Assembly: GCF_902148855.1 (NCBI RefSeq)
Contig: NC_043962.1
Span: 25,294,110-25,358,109, forward strand
Origin: Sphaeramia orbicularis
Taxonomy: Eukaryota > Chordata > Actinopteri > Kurtiformes > Apogonidae
Direction: 5' to 3'
Length of the DNA stretch: 64,000 nucleotides
The position numbers were made by a program, and so were the translations under genes. Under the pieces are notes generated by a model. The model searched no databases and had not been told where the DNA came from. It was given only the letters and a program-made list of their open reading frames with translations. Of this stretch, positions 1 through 11,300 are shown piece by piece (the first letter of the stretch is position 1; each line of letters starts with the position of its first letter).

Positions 1-390
1 GAATGCATTATATGTCAGCTTTATTTAGGCAAACCTTCCCAAGTTGTTTACAAGATGATGACATATTTATGAAGTAGGATCAGTCAAAGGTCAGTAAGAG
101 AGCGATATAGAACTGAATAAAAACACCTGCCAAACCAGACATGCCTCTACTAGTTTGTGTCAAGCCTTGGAAATTGTTAAAGAAATGGATGTCTAGTCAG
201 TCTAGGCATGCAACAGTACATTTAATCATGAACATACAAACCCTCTGACAAGTCTGTCTCTGCTCAAGACATATTTTTTCTAACCACTCTGTTGCATAAG
301 AGACATGCTGAAGTTCTAAAAACATGGTGAGTCAGTACAGTACAATTAATCCATCTGTTTTACAAAAATAACTGAACTTAGTGAACTTGC

Positions 391-1438
391 CTCGACCACG
401 GCAGTCCATTCGGACATGGGGGAAAAGGTATGTGTGGCAAGATGTGGTGGCATCTGGTTTGGTGCGAATGGGACTGGGCTCTGGAGGGACTGTGGGAAGT
501 GTCTGGCCCCCCTGTGGACTGCTGGTCATGTCTCTCTCCTTACAGAGGAACTCTGGGTCAACTTGCTTTAGTTTTCTTCCTTTTAGCCAGATTGGCTCTG
601 CACATCTATCAAAATAAAGTACAGGTAGATGTCATATTTGAAGAAGTAGTAAGGTCAGATGTTAGAGTCACTACTTAAAGGCTCATTGATGATTTAAAAG
701 CCTGTCGCATTAGTCGATAAATCACACTCAGATGTAATCACTCACCTGGCATGGTTTCCTAGGTTTCGATTGCTTGGGACTTGAATGGTGCGTATGAGAC
801 TATCCATTGGGCAGAGACAGTTCCAGGGATTATCATACAGACGTAGATAGCGAAGGTTAGGCATGGGGATAAGGGCCTCCTCAGTGAGTGTACTTAGGCG
901 ATTGTGCTGCAACAGTAAGGTTGTAAGGTGTGTCAGTCCCTGGAAGGCCCCATCTTCCACTGAAGAGATCTGGTTCTGCTGCAGGTCCAGACTAATTAAG
1001 CTCTCATACCCAAAAAAGGCCCCATCACGAAGGACTTTGATGCGGTTGCGGGCTAGAAGCAGGTGCTTGGGTTCTTGGGACCAGGACTGTACAGGAGGAA
1101 TGGAGTTGATGCGTTGGTCCTGACAGTCTACAAAGACTTCTCCTGATTCTGTGGACTCTGTGCATTTAGGCTCCATAAGCCTGAAGGGGCCAGACCTGCT
1201 GTGGCGCCCGGCAACTCGTACCCTGACAGGGATTAAGACACATATCATGGCATGTTACAACCTGTCCAGAGTCATTAGTCAGTGAAAACAGGCTGAACAG
1301 ATAAGACCCGTACCTGTCCCGTGTCAGTTTGTGTCTTGCTCCTCTCAGGCCTCTGCCTTTGCCTGGTTTTTTCATCTCGGCTGATGGGAGCACCAGGAGG
1401 AGCAGGGAGGCTAAGAGGAGGAATGAGGACATGTGCAT
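391..1438 (-). CDS. lrrc17: Leucine-rich repeat-containing protein 17 (5' three coding exons; rest off left edge)
   Basis: Exons read on the minus strand are 1438-1314 (start codon and hydrophobic signal peptide, LLLASLLLLVLP), 1222-746 and 605-391. Splice phases agree across all three. The second exon encodes a run of leucine-rich repeats (LLLARNRIK, SLDLQQNQISS, TLLLQHNRLSTLTEE, YLRLYDNPWNC) ending in an LRR C-terminal cap, and the third starts the second cap and LRR N-terminal segment (SCHTYLFPHVRMDC). This order and wording match vertebrate LRRC17, a secreted LRR protein reported to restrain osteoclast formation. About half of the protein is present; the second LRR block must lie left of position 1. 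The gene sits antisense within fbxl13, as in mammals. The intron after 391 appears to use a GC donor (G then GCAAGT). The Met at 1248 is intronic and was not used. Confidence 0.9.
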
Positions 1439-1756
1439 CCTGACCCCTGCTCTGATGGTCTTCTTTCAGTGTGAAAAGCTGCAGCCAAAGCAGAAGTTCA
1501 AGATGAAAGCTTATGAAAACAGAAGTAACTGGTCAGAGGAAACGTGCTATTGTTGATGAAACACAGCTGCCTGTGAATGAAGTGAAGATAGTATGTTACA
1601 TAAGAGAGGAATGTATATACAGCTATGTAAAAAAATATATAACATTTTATTACTATTACTTAGAACCCAACAACATATAGCCTACTATATTTTGCAATAT
1701 ACAATGTCACATTTTCACAAACTATACTTAGATGTAATTTTGAACTGTTATTTTAG

Positions 1757-4700
1757 GTGAATGCAGAAATCTTCTGGAACTCAACATGTCAGAGTGTTCT
1801 AATATTACCGTAAGTAAAACATTATGTTAATGAAATATTGTAAATTATGTGTGAATGAATGATAACACAGTCCTGACTCATGAATTTAGAACAGCCTCAT
1901 GATTTATAGGAACTAAAACCCAAAGAGCTCATCTTAAATTACATCAAAGTAAAATAAAAAAAAATATTAAAATGTCCTGCCAGGGTAATTATCCTTTCAA
2001 TGTGAAGACTGAATCTTCACATTAATCAAAGGGAGATCTAGCAGAACGTGACAGAACACAGTAACATCTCAATATTTAATCATCTCATACAGTGGCAGAA
2101 AAAATGATTAGACCACCAAAAGTCATCAAAAATAATGGTTATGCAATCAAGTACTAACTCTGTGTATCATGTGACTAAAACGGACTGAAAAGAAAACATG
2201 GGATGCATAAAAGCACTGTTTTTGGCAGTACAATGCCATAGCTATTGATGGAAGAGTGATTTTGGTTATTATCAAGAAAACATGGAAAATGGCTAGATAT
2301 CAGCGCTTAAATTACACTCTTATGAGCTATTTTTGTTGTTATCATTATATTTGTCCAAACAAATGTACCTTTAGTTGTACCAGGCATTAAAATGAACAAG
2401 AAACTGAAGAAAACAAGGGTGGTCTAACAATTTTTTTCTGCGACTATATATCTTGCAGTGACAACCTGAAGTAATATTTGTCATCTCCTCCTTTCTCAAT
2501 GCTTTTTAACAGGATACGATGGTTCAGAGAATCGCAGAGGGCTGTCCCTCCCTGCTCTACTTGAATCTATCTTGCACACTTGTTACAAACATAACTCTCA
2601 GAGAACTCTCCAGGTAAAATGAAATACAGATGACAATTACATTTGTTCATAGTCATGTGCTTTATGCTGTTTTCTAACTCATGTAAATTCCAAAATGTTC
2701 ATGTGATCAAAAGTTTCCTGGTTTCTTCTTTCTATTGGCTTCCTGCCTTTTAATTCCCAGAATTATCCAGAATTCTACAGCCCAGTGCTGCCATGCATAT
2801 CATGTTTGAAAGCATTTTGGCCCATGCCTATGTAATGGTTTAGAGGAGCAGATGCAGCACTCACAACATAGCTCTTAGAGTATGTAATTACTCTATTGAG
2901 ACATTTGGGTTTTGATCAGCTCTTTCATTAGCTCATTAACTTATTGTGAGTGTCTCTCTCCTGATTAGTGGTGTTACACTGAATATTCAGACACATATTT
3001 TATTACAAAAATATGAAAATCCAAGTCTGTTTTGATGATGATGCTTTCCCTCTAGAGCCTGCACTCACTGAATCTGAAGGATTTGATCATAAAAACTACA
3101 CAAAAGTAGTTTACACAAAGCTTGAACATTAATAATGTGTCCTCAGTTTGTTATCTAAACTTCTGTAACTATTGGTTTTGTACAGGAACCTGCTCAGCCT
3201 TCAATACCTGAGTTTGGCTTACTGCTATAAATTCACAGATGAAGGTTTTCTGTACCTGACAACAGGAAAGGGCTGCCGCAGACTCATCCACCTCGACCTG
3301 TCCGGCTGCACTCAGGTCAGTTGTATGCTCCCTTTAGTCCTTGTAGTAACTCCTCACCTTCTACTGTAACCACGTCACAGCTTTTTGTTGTTATTAAGCC
3401 CGCCTTGGATAAATGCAGTCACTCCTCTCTGTTGGCACATGTGAGTCTCTCTTGAATTTGTGGCTCTGAGTGTTCAGGGAGAATGAACGGAAATCTGAAA
3501 AGGAGGTTGTGTAAAAGGCAGCTGTGGCCAAATGGAGGGTTGGGTCTAATCATCTCTGGCCCACCCACTCACCATGTGCACACTACTAACACAACACATA
3601 TGCACTGCAACATAAAACACAATTCCCCCTGAGAATGTGCATTAGTCAAATTCCACGTGTATGGCTTCACTTTATGAGGCCCTGACAATATGAGCCAAAT
3701 GAATGATCCAGATTCCACTCCACATACACATATTTTCCTTTCTCTCATCCTAGATGACAGTAAACGGGTTCAGGTACATTTCGACTGGATGCCCCTCCCT
3801 AACTGAGATTGTGCTCAATGACCTGCCCACCCTCTCAGATAACTGTATCATGGTAAGTCGATTCACTTCTCACAGGTTTCATGCAGAGTCAGTGTCATAT
3901 CTTTGCTATGTTCAAATAAGATACAGATCAATAGGAATAAGATTCAAGATTCAAGATTCACTTTATTGTCATTCAACACAATACCAACACGGATGGAGTG
4001 TAGAACGAAATTACGTTCCACTGACATTTTATCATAGACATAAGAAATATAAAAACACCTTAGCAGCCAAAACCATGTCGCAACAGAACAATAGATGAAA
4101 CGGTAAAGTATAAAATGGCAATAGATTAAAACCACAATATAAATATAAATATGAGTAATAAATAGAGAAATGTTAAATAATTGCACATAAAACCATAATT
4201 CAGCTATTTATTCATCATCATCATTCATGCAAACACAACCTGATCCTGAATGTTGCAACCACTGAATGCAACAATAATAATTTGGTTTGTTATTACTCAA
4301 GCCAAATGATCATTCTTACATTTATTCCTATTGATCTGTACCTTATTTGAGTGTAGCAAAGATATGACACTGACTCTGCATGAAACCTGTGAGAAGTTTG
4401 GTTTGTTATATTTAGGATGAACTGGTGACATGTCCAGGGTGTACCCCGCATTCGCCCATAAGTAGCTGGGATAGACTCCAGCGACCCCCATGACCCTAGT
4501 GAGGATAAAACAGGTTCAGTTAATGATGAATGAATATCTCAAGGTACTTCTGCAATTTCTTTGCATCACAGAAAATGTATTTCTTTTAACAGGCCCTGGT
4601 TGCTGAATGTCGCTGTCTTTCTGCTGTTTCTCTGTTGGATGCACCTAATCTGTCTGATGCTGCTCTAAGAGCCATTGCTAAAGTAGCCAAACTCCGGACT

Positions 4701-7269
4701 TTTAGCACAGAGGGTGAGGTCACTTTCTGAGGTTTTCATTTACACACATTAATAAAATCAACATCCACATATTTTATCTGTTCACGTTTCTCATCTGTTT
4801 TAGGCAACAATCAGTTTACAGACTGGAAGGCCCTGTGCACCAGCTCCCCAGACCTCTGCACACTTCACGCCACAGAATGCCTCAGAATGACTGATGCCAG
4901 CCTCAGATCTGTGGGGGCCCTCAAGAACCTGCAATACCTTAACATCTCACTATGTATCAAGTGTGTTTTTTATACTGTCTTTAAGTACTTAGAAAAGTGC
5001 TATATAAAACCAATGTATTATTATTATTATTACTGTCACGGTCAGTTATATTGTGTTGTATTACACTGTATTGCGCTATTTAACATGTTTACAGTGTGAC
5101 CAATGCAGGGATCCAGTACTTGACTGAAGGCGCCTCATCAGCCAAACTGCGAGAGCTGAACATCAGTCACTGCAGTCGCATCAGTGACACATCTGTCAAG
5201 AGGATCACACAAAGGTGTATATACTACTGCACACACACTCCGATATATCCTGCATCTTTAAATTTACCTTTATCACAGTGCAGCCCTATTGTGTCCCTTG
5301 ATGGTGTATGGGTGTGTGCAAAATTTATCAGGTTGTGTCAACTTTACCATCTCAACCTGAGTTACTGTGAAGGAGTGACTGACGTGGCTCTGAAGTGGCT
5401 GAGTGACAGCTCTATCTGCTCACTTGACATCAGTGGCTGCAACATCCAGGATCAGGTTGTGTTTGCATGAATGATGATGATGAATAAATTGCTGAATTAA
5501 AACTTAGTGGTGAAAAGCCAGTAACCTTGGTAACTGTATTTTTAGGGTCTTGCTACTCTGAAGAGACTTCCCTTGAAGAATTTGGTTCTGGCCAAGTGTG
5601 TCTTTGTCACGGATGTTGGCATAGAGGTACAACTCCAGATCCAATGTTTAGACATAGGGCCAGATGTGACATTGTTGTAACAGTTTATAATTTCAGTAGT
5701 TCTGGGTTCATTTGTTATCCAAGTATTTGCAGAAACCCAAACAGCTCTCTAGAACTGCATTTATAGTGAACATTTCACAGTTGTGTGACTACCTCTATAT
5801 ATCTATGGACACAATCAAACTTCATCTTCTTGTAGACAGGGCTATTTCCCATTTTATCAAAAAACAAATAAACCTACATTACACATGACAACACAAATCT
5901 GTGGTTTATATTTCAGCACATTTACTACTGTTTTTTTGTGCATGCACTTACACTGATAAGATTTCTTAACCCTTTCATGCATAGTGGTCACTACAGTTGA
6001 CAGTTATTCAAAGCTGTTCTTTTGTATATTCATGGATTTTATTGTTTTAGTTCCATATCAGCCAACCCCGTGGATCATCCCATACACTGACATTCATACC
6101 ATTACTGTAACTTTACTGTTCTTGATAAACCTCATCTTCACAAGCATGTTTTAGCGTAAATTAATTGCCTGTTATTATTATTAGACTGTATTTAACAGTT
6201 GTTTTTTTTTTTTAAATAAAAGTTGTTTTTTTGTGTATTATCTCCATAAAGTGATTAATAACTAGTATTAGAGTATGTTAAAATGTGACATCCGAAAATA
6301 TCAGATTAGCAGCATTTTTAAAAAATCGTTCATAGTTTTCACACAGTATGCCAGTAAATACATGTTTCTTTGCATCAAAAATTGAACGTGTGGTGTCCAG
6401 CTGAGTGGACATTTTTGCAACTCCATGAAAAATAGGTTCATAACAAAATGCTCAATTGCATTGTTTTTTTCATGCCTAAAGAGGAATAAAAAGATTTAGG
6501 AAAAAAATCTTGATTAGGTTCTCATAATTCATGCATGAAAGGGTTAAACACTAAATTTGGTACAAAATGATACGAGGCATTTTCCATATGTAGATTAGTT
6601 TGTGACATAAAAGTATTGAAGTTTACTATCCAGCCCTAGTTTTGTAATTTCATTCATGTCTTCTGCATTGATATTTGTACAAATTCTCTTCTCATCTTCA
6701 TTTGTCGTTTTCATAAGGGTAGAAGCTCTGCAAAAACATGAGAGATCTGGAACATGTAGACGTGTCTCACTGTGTAGCTCTGTCTGACTCGGCCATTAGA
6801 GCTCTGTCTTTTCACTGCAGAGGCCTTATCACACTGCGGATGTCAGGTTGTACCAAGGTACGCAGGCACACTGTTTATCAGGTTGACTTCCCAAAATTAA
6901 CTGTATTTATCTCAGCAGCTGGGAGGATTTCTGTTTTCTTTTGCCCTGCCTCAGATGACAGATATGTCGGTTCAGTACCTGACAACTGGAGCTCAGTACC
7001 TGAGGGAACTCGACGTGAGCGGCTGTGTTCTTCTCACTGATCGCACTCCCCACTACTTGGAAAGGATCTGTCCTCCACTCTGCTCCGTTACCATGACCTG
7101 CTGCAGTGGTATCTCCAAGTAAGACACAAACATTAAAGAGCACTGCAAAGTTGTCACGCTGAAATGGAAATTTTAATGACCCATGTGTGTTTGTTCCAGA
7201 TCTGCTGCCTTAAAGCTGCAGCCACGTGTGGACTCTTGGGAACACAACAGCGTTCACCCTCCCTACTAG
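1757..7269 (+). CDS. fbxl13: F-box and LRR protein 13 / dynein regulatory complex subunit 6 (3' twelve coding exons)
   Basis: Twelve exons with GT-AG junctions: 1757-1809, 2513-2613, 3186-3315, 3754-3852, 4593-4713, 4804-4960, 5095-5214, 5332-5455, 5546-5626, 6723-6857, 6955-7118 and 7200-7269 (TAG at 7267). Lengths sum to one continuous frame of 450 residues. The translation is a chain of cysteine-containing LRRs (for example NLLSLQYLSLAYCYKFTDEG, LIHLDLSGCTQ, LRELNISHCSRISD, MRDLEHVDVSHCVALSD) matching the C-terminal two thirds of FBXL13. In mammals this protein is a subunit of the ciliary nexin-dynein regulatory complex. The F-box and first LRRs lie left of the window. Introns hold several MITEs and an inverted repeat. 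The C-terminus (after SWEHNSVHPPY) is shorter than in human. Confidence 0.93.
2090..2446. mobile_element. Tc1/mariner-type MITE in fbxl13 intron
   Basis: The ends form an inverted repeat (CAGTGGCAGAAAAAATGATT at left; the complementary GGTGGTCTAACAATTTTTTT and CTGCGACTA at right), each bordered by TA. The 357-bp body has no transposase. Confidence 0.7.
3866..4396. repeat. Inverted repeat with about 75-bp arms in fbxl13 intron
   Basis: Arms at 3866-3939 and 4322-4396 are reverse complements with only a few mismatches (left starts CTTCTCACAGG, right ends CCTGTGAGAAG). The loop of about 380 bp contains a common fish repeat (CACTTTATTGTCATTC, 3959-3974). The left arm begins 13 bases after the donor of the exon ending at 3852. 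Confidence 0.85.
4425..4540 (+). repeat. Teleost LINE/SINE 3' tail fragment
   Basis: The stretch GTCCAGGGTGTACCCCGC, then GCTGGGATAGACTCCAGC and a GATGAATGAAT tail is the common 3' end shared by many fish LINEs and SINEs. The exact family was not assigned. Confidence 0.6.
5970..6543. mobile_element. piggyBac-like MITE in fbxl13 intron
   Basis: Both ends read CCCTTTCATGCAT inward and are flanked by TTAA (5966-5969 and 6544-6547), the piggyBac target. No coding capacity is seen in 574 bp. Confidence 0.8.
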
Positions 7270-7373
7270 TTTGGATATAATGACCTATAAAGACTGAGGA
7301 CACTGGGGAAGAAGAGGAGGAGCAAATAATGAAGACAAGAACAGCAAGTACAGATAGGATGGAAAAATAACAA

Positions 7374-7379
7374 AATAAA
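7374..7379 (+). terminator. Polyadenylation signal AATAAA of fbxl13
   Basis: A canonical AATAAA lies about 105 bases after the fbxl13 stop codon at 7269, in AT-rich sequence. It is the first such hexamer downstream and probably ends the transcript. Confidence 0.55.
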
Positions 7380-7653
7380 TCAAGATACTGCATAATAAAA
7401 AATCATAACCACCAGTTTGTTTGTTTTTTTTTGGGGGGGGGGGACTGTAAGCTTTAATTCAAAATATAAAGTTGAATCTTCAACAAAGAGCCTTTTGAAT
7501 AATCCACACAAAAACATCATATTTTTACAATCGGCGCATGCTTCATAATAAATAACAAATACTTTAAATTATGAATTGCCAAAGTCTGCTTCAACTTTAT
7601 GCTGTTTCTGTCAAAAGCCAAACTCAAAGGCCTCTGACAGATGTTGGTATCTG

Positions 7654-7659
7654 TTTATT
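7654..7659 (-). terminator. Candidate polyadenylation signal of fam185a
   Basis: TTTATT on the plus strand reads AATAAA on the minus strand, about 700 bases beyond the fam185a stop at 8362. The 7380-8361 interval between the two convergent genes holds no other gene I can recognise, only a T/G homopolymer tract near 7420-7443 and presumed 3' UTR. Confidence 0.35.
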
Positions 7660-8361
7660 TATATTATTAAAAATTAAATATATGATGAGGCAGCTACAAT
7701 GCACTGAATATTATGTCATTGCGTTGAATGGAGTTCAACAGCCTGGTGAGGGAAACTGTTAATTTTCACCATCATTTAATGTTGTATTGCATGTTTTTAA
7801 TTACTTTGTCATCACCCCAGGGTGTCAGTCTGTTGGTCTGCATACTGTTCTTTGTTTTATTTTTAATTTTTTTTTAACAATCTTGATATACCTTTGGTTT
7901 ATGTAACACTCTCAAAGGATGAATGTGTCGTAAGCAGGATGTTTGGATGTATAGAGTCTAGTGAAATGAGTGTGAAGACAAGTACAGATCCTGCAATGAG
8001 GCTGATCTAGAACAATATGAAACCATTTTTCTTAGGGAAGAGTGTGAAAAATGTACTTAATATCCTGTGATTTCCTAATTATTAACTTTTGCTAACACAA
8101 GACTGATATTTAATCGTTATTTAATTAAGCTTAATGGTTTTTATAATTACTGTCATCGATTGTTGGGCACTTACACAGTACACTTGCCAGAATTAATGTA
8201 TGTATAGTAATTTTAGCACATACAGAGGATTTAATACTGTAAATGGCACCGGATTTTAGACATCTTGCAGTGTTTTTTTTTTTCTCTCTTTGCTTGAATA
8301 TATGAACAAAACTCAGTGCAGAAATACAACATACATCTGTGGTCATCTTGTCGTTTAGAAC

Positions 8362-11300
8362 TCAGCCTCCCAGCTTCAGGGACTCGAACCAGCTTTGTGT
8401 CTTCAGTCTGACAGAGCCTCTGTTTGCCCGAGCTTTGACCCACTGGTCATGGTGAGGCTCTCCATTTATAAAGCCTGAGAGACACAGAACAGGACACATG
8501 GCAGAATTATGGGAAATGAGTGGAGCGTGGAATGAAAACTCAGTCCTGTTTTGGGTGTAGTTAATTGACTGACTGTAGTGTGGTGAAAAGATAATTTATT
8601 GCTCACCAGTAACTGTGGTTTGGCCTTCATCTGTGTTGTTCTCCGCTCCGTGCAGAACAACCTCCGGGCTGACGTCCACCGACGCTCCGCAGAGCTCCAC
8701 CCCTGCTCTTAAAGATGAGGGCACACGCACACACACAGCCCCTAAATATAGGTGTGTGTATGTGTGTGAATGGATAGGTTAATATAAGAAAAAACTACCG
8801 GAGGGAAACTGTGTAGCATACACTCTCAAAAACAGAGGTACGAGATCAGAACATTTATGTACCTATAAGTCCATTTTTTTTAAGAATGTTCTCTCAAAAG
8901 TACAATATTGGTCTTTAGGAGGCCAGAATTGCACCTGTAGACTATGAACAAGGGTCCAAAGTTATGTAAAGTACAAATTTGTACTATAAGGTACCCTGCA
9001 GCATTAAAAAATGTGTGTAGACCATGACAATAGGCTATAGGCTAGGATAACTTAACAGTAGGACTAATTATAGTTAAAACATTAGGCTTAGCACATTATT
9101 TATTATATATCATACTGTAATTACTCTATATTATATTTAATAATAATTTGTGTTTTAATTTAATAGCCCAATTAGCTCAATGATAATAGCCTAATAATTT
9201 ATTTAGCTTATTAGAACCTCTGATTATTGCCATAATCTCTGTTTTATCAAGTTTTCATTCACACCTCCATGTCTTGATGTCGTAGCTTGCCTATGCCATT
9301 TTTTTTTTTTCTCAATTAGGCCACCGGTTCAAACTTTAAACATCATGGAATTATCAACTATAAGAGAGTTTTCTTTCTATGTAAAGTACTTAAGGTACAA
9401 AAATGGACCATGTCGAAAGGGTACAGAAATGTCTCTCAAAAAAGTACACCCCCAGCAACAAGCATTTGAACCCTTTTAAGTACAAGCTGGTACCTCTGTT
9501 TTTGAGAGCGTAGGATGAATGCGGATACATCATGTTTACCTTCCTCACTTAAGACTTCAGCAGTGCCACTATCTCCCACGTAGATATCTATGTCTCCGCT
9601 GTGAGAGGAGACCTTCAGGAAACGATTAGAACCATCTGTACAACAAAACAACCCACAGGTGTTTTCTTTTACTAGATACTGACAGAGACCATACGTTGTG
9701 CAGAGAATGAGCTTCCTTACCTATGACTGTATCTCCAGAGACGTTCTTTACAGTGGCGTTACCTTTTGAAATGGACAAAAGCACAGGATCAGTGTAATCT
9801 AATATAACTGGCTCCCAGTTAACATTGAGGTACTAAATCTGTAATAAATTATCAGCAGGAAAAGAGCCTGTCACTGTTAACATATCTATAACCTGTGTCA
9901 CTAAGCTATAATTGTTTCCATCTATTTGATGACGAGAGGTTTGTATGTGTACAAAACACATTAAAATTCTACATGAATGACGCATTTATTTTCACACTTC
10001 AAGCTACAGGCTTTATTGTCCAGTCTGTGCTTCCAAGAGTGAAGTTTTACAACTAAACAGTTTATAGGTACCCCAACACAAACAACAGGCTCATCATCTG
10101 GGATTAATGGGAACCAAATGGAAGCCTGTGACAGGATTCTTTAGGTAACAAAATCTTTTACTAAGTCTGAGGAATGCAGCTGTGAAAGGTTACTGCAAAT
10201 ACTTAAAACAAGTTCATACACTTATCCTGTTTGCTTATTACACTGTACATAAATAAAGACAAATTCTAGTATAACATGTGGTACCAGGCACAACAAACTC
10301 CGCCCCTCGCACATATTGTGACTTATTTTGGCCACAATCCAGCTGATGTCATCATGTCTATATGTATGCTGATGTCAGCATATCAATTGCCTCTATATAT
10401 GTACCAAGTTTGAAGTAAATCGAAACAAAATTGATGTTTTTATAGACATGAAAGTTTTGCCCATTGTAAGTAAATGGGAGAAGAAAAAAGATTTTACAAA
10501 TTCCTAAAAAACTTAAACTTTGACCTACTTTTCCCAAAATGTAAACACATCTATTCTGCATCACTGGCAACCTATAAACCAAATTTGGTATGAATTCACT
10601 CAATAGTTTTGCTGCTACAGACATTTGAAATTTCGCCCATTATAAGTAAATGGGGGGAAAAAAAGATATTAAAAATTCATAAAAACTTTGAACTTTGACC
10701 TGCTTTTCCCAAAATGTAATGAGATCTATTCTGGATCACTGGCAATCTATAAATTAAATTTGGTATGAATTCAACTGATAGTTTTGCTGCTAGAGTGTTA
10801 ACAAACAAACATACAAACTGAACCAAAAACAATACCCCTTGCCTCCCCTTCAGGGGGCAGGGTAATAATTCTTCACTTTGGTTTCAACCAAAGTACAGGC
10901 TGCTGTACATCTGGGTCACCCATTACTCATACTGTTGGCATTTCAGCATCTGGACTGTCCTCAAACACACTGAGGTGCCCTTGATGAGACACTGTATCAC
11001 AAGTGGCCTCTACTGTGGATGTGCATGTGCAAGAACACATACTCAAGATTACTCTAATGACAGTAATGAGTGGTCCGGTTTTGGCTTCACTCTGCTTTTA
11101 CATGTAAAACTAGCACAGATGTAAATAAACAGATGATATGCTGTGATGTAGGTTATAGTTTATAGATGTGTCTTTTTGCTCACCATGTACATGGCCCAGT
11201 TCTACTCTCCCAGAGCAGGAGGAAACGCAGCTGCTCTCAGCATAGATAGCTTTAACCTTCAAAGAGCCGTGTTCTGTTGAAACATTCATTTTGGTTCCCT

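Noticed and set aside
742-1248. lrrc17 start at the Met at 1248
   Set aside because: That Met is in the intron; the acceptor CAG before 1222 links to the signal-peptide exon in phase.
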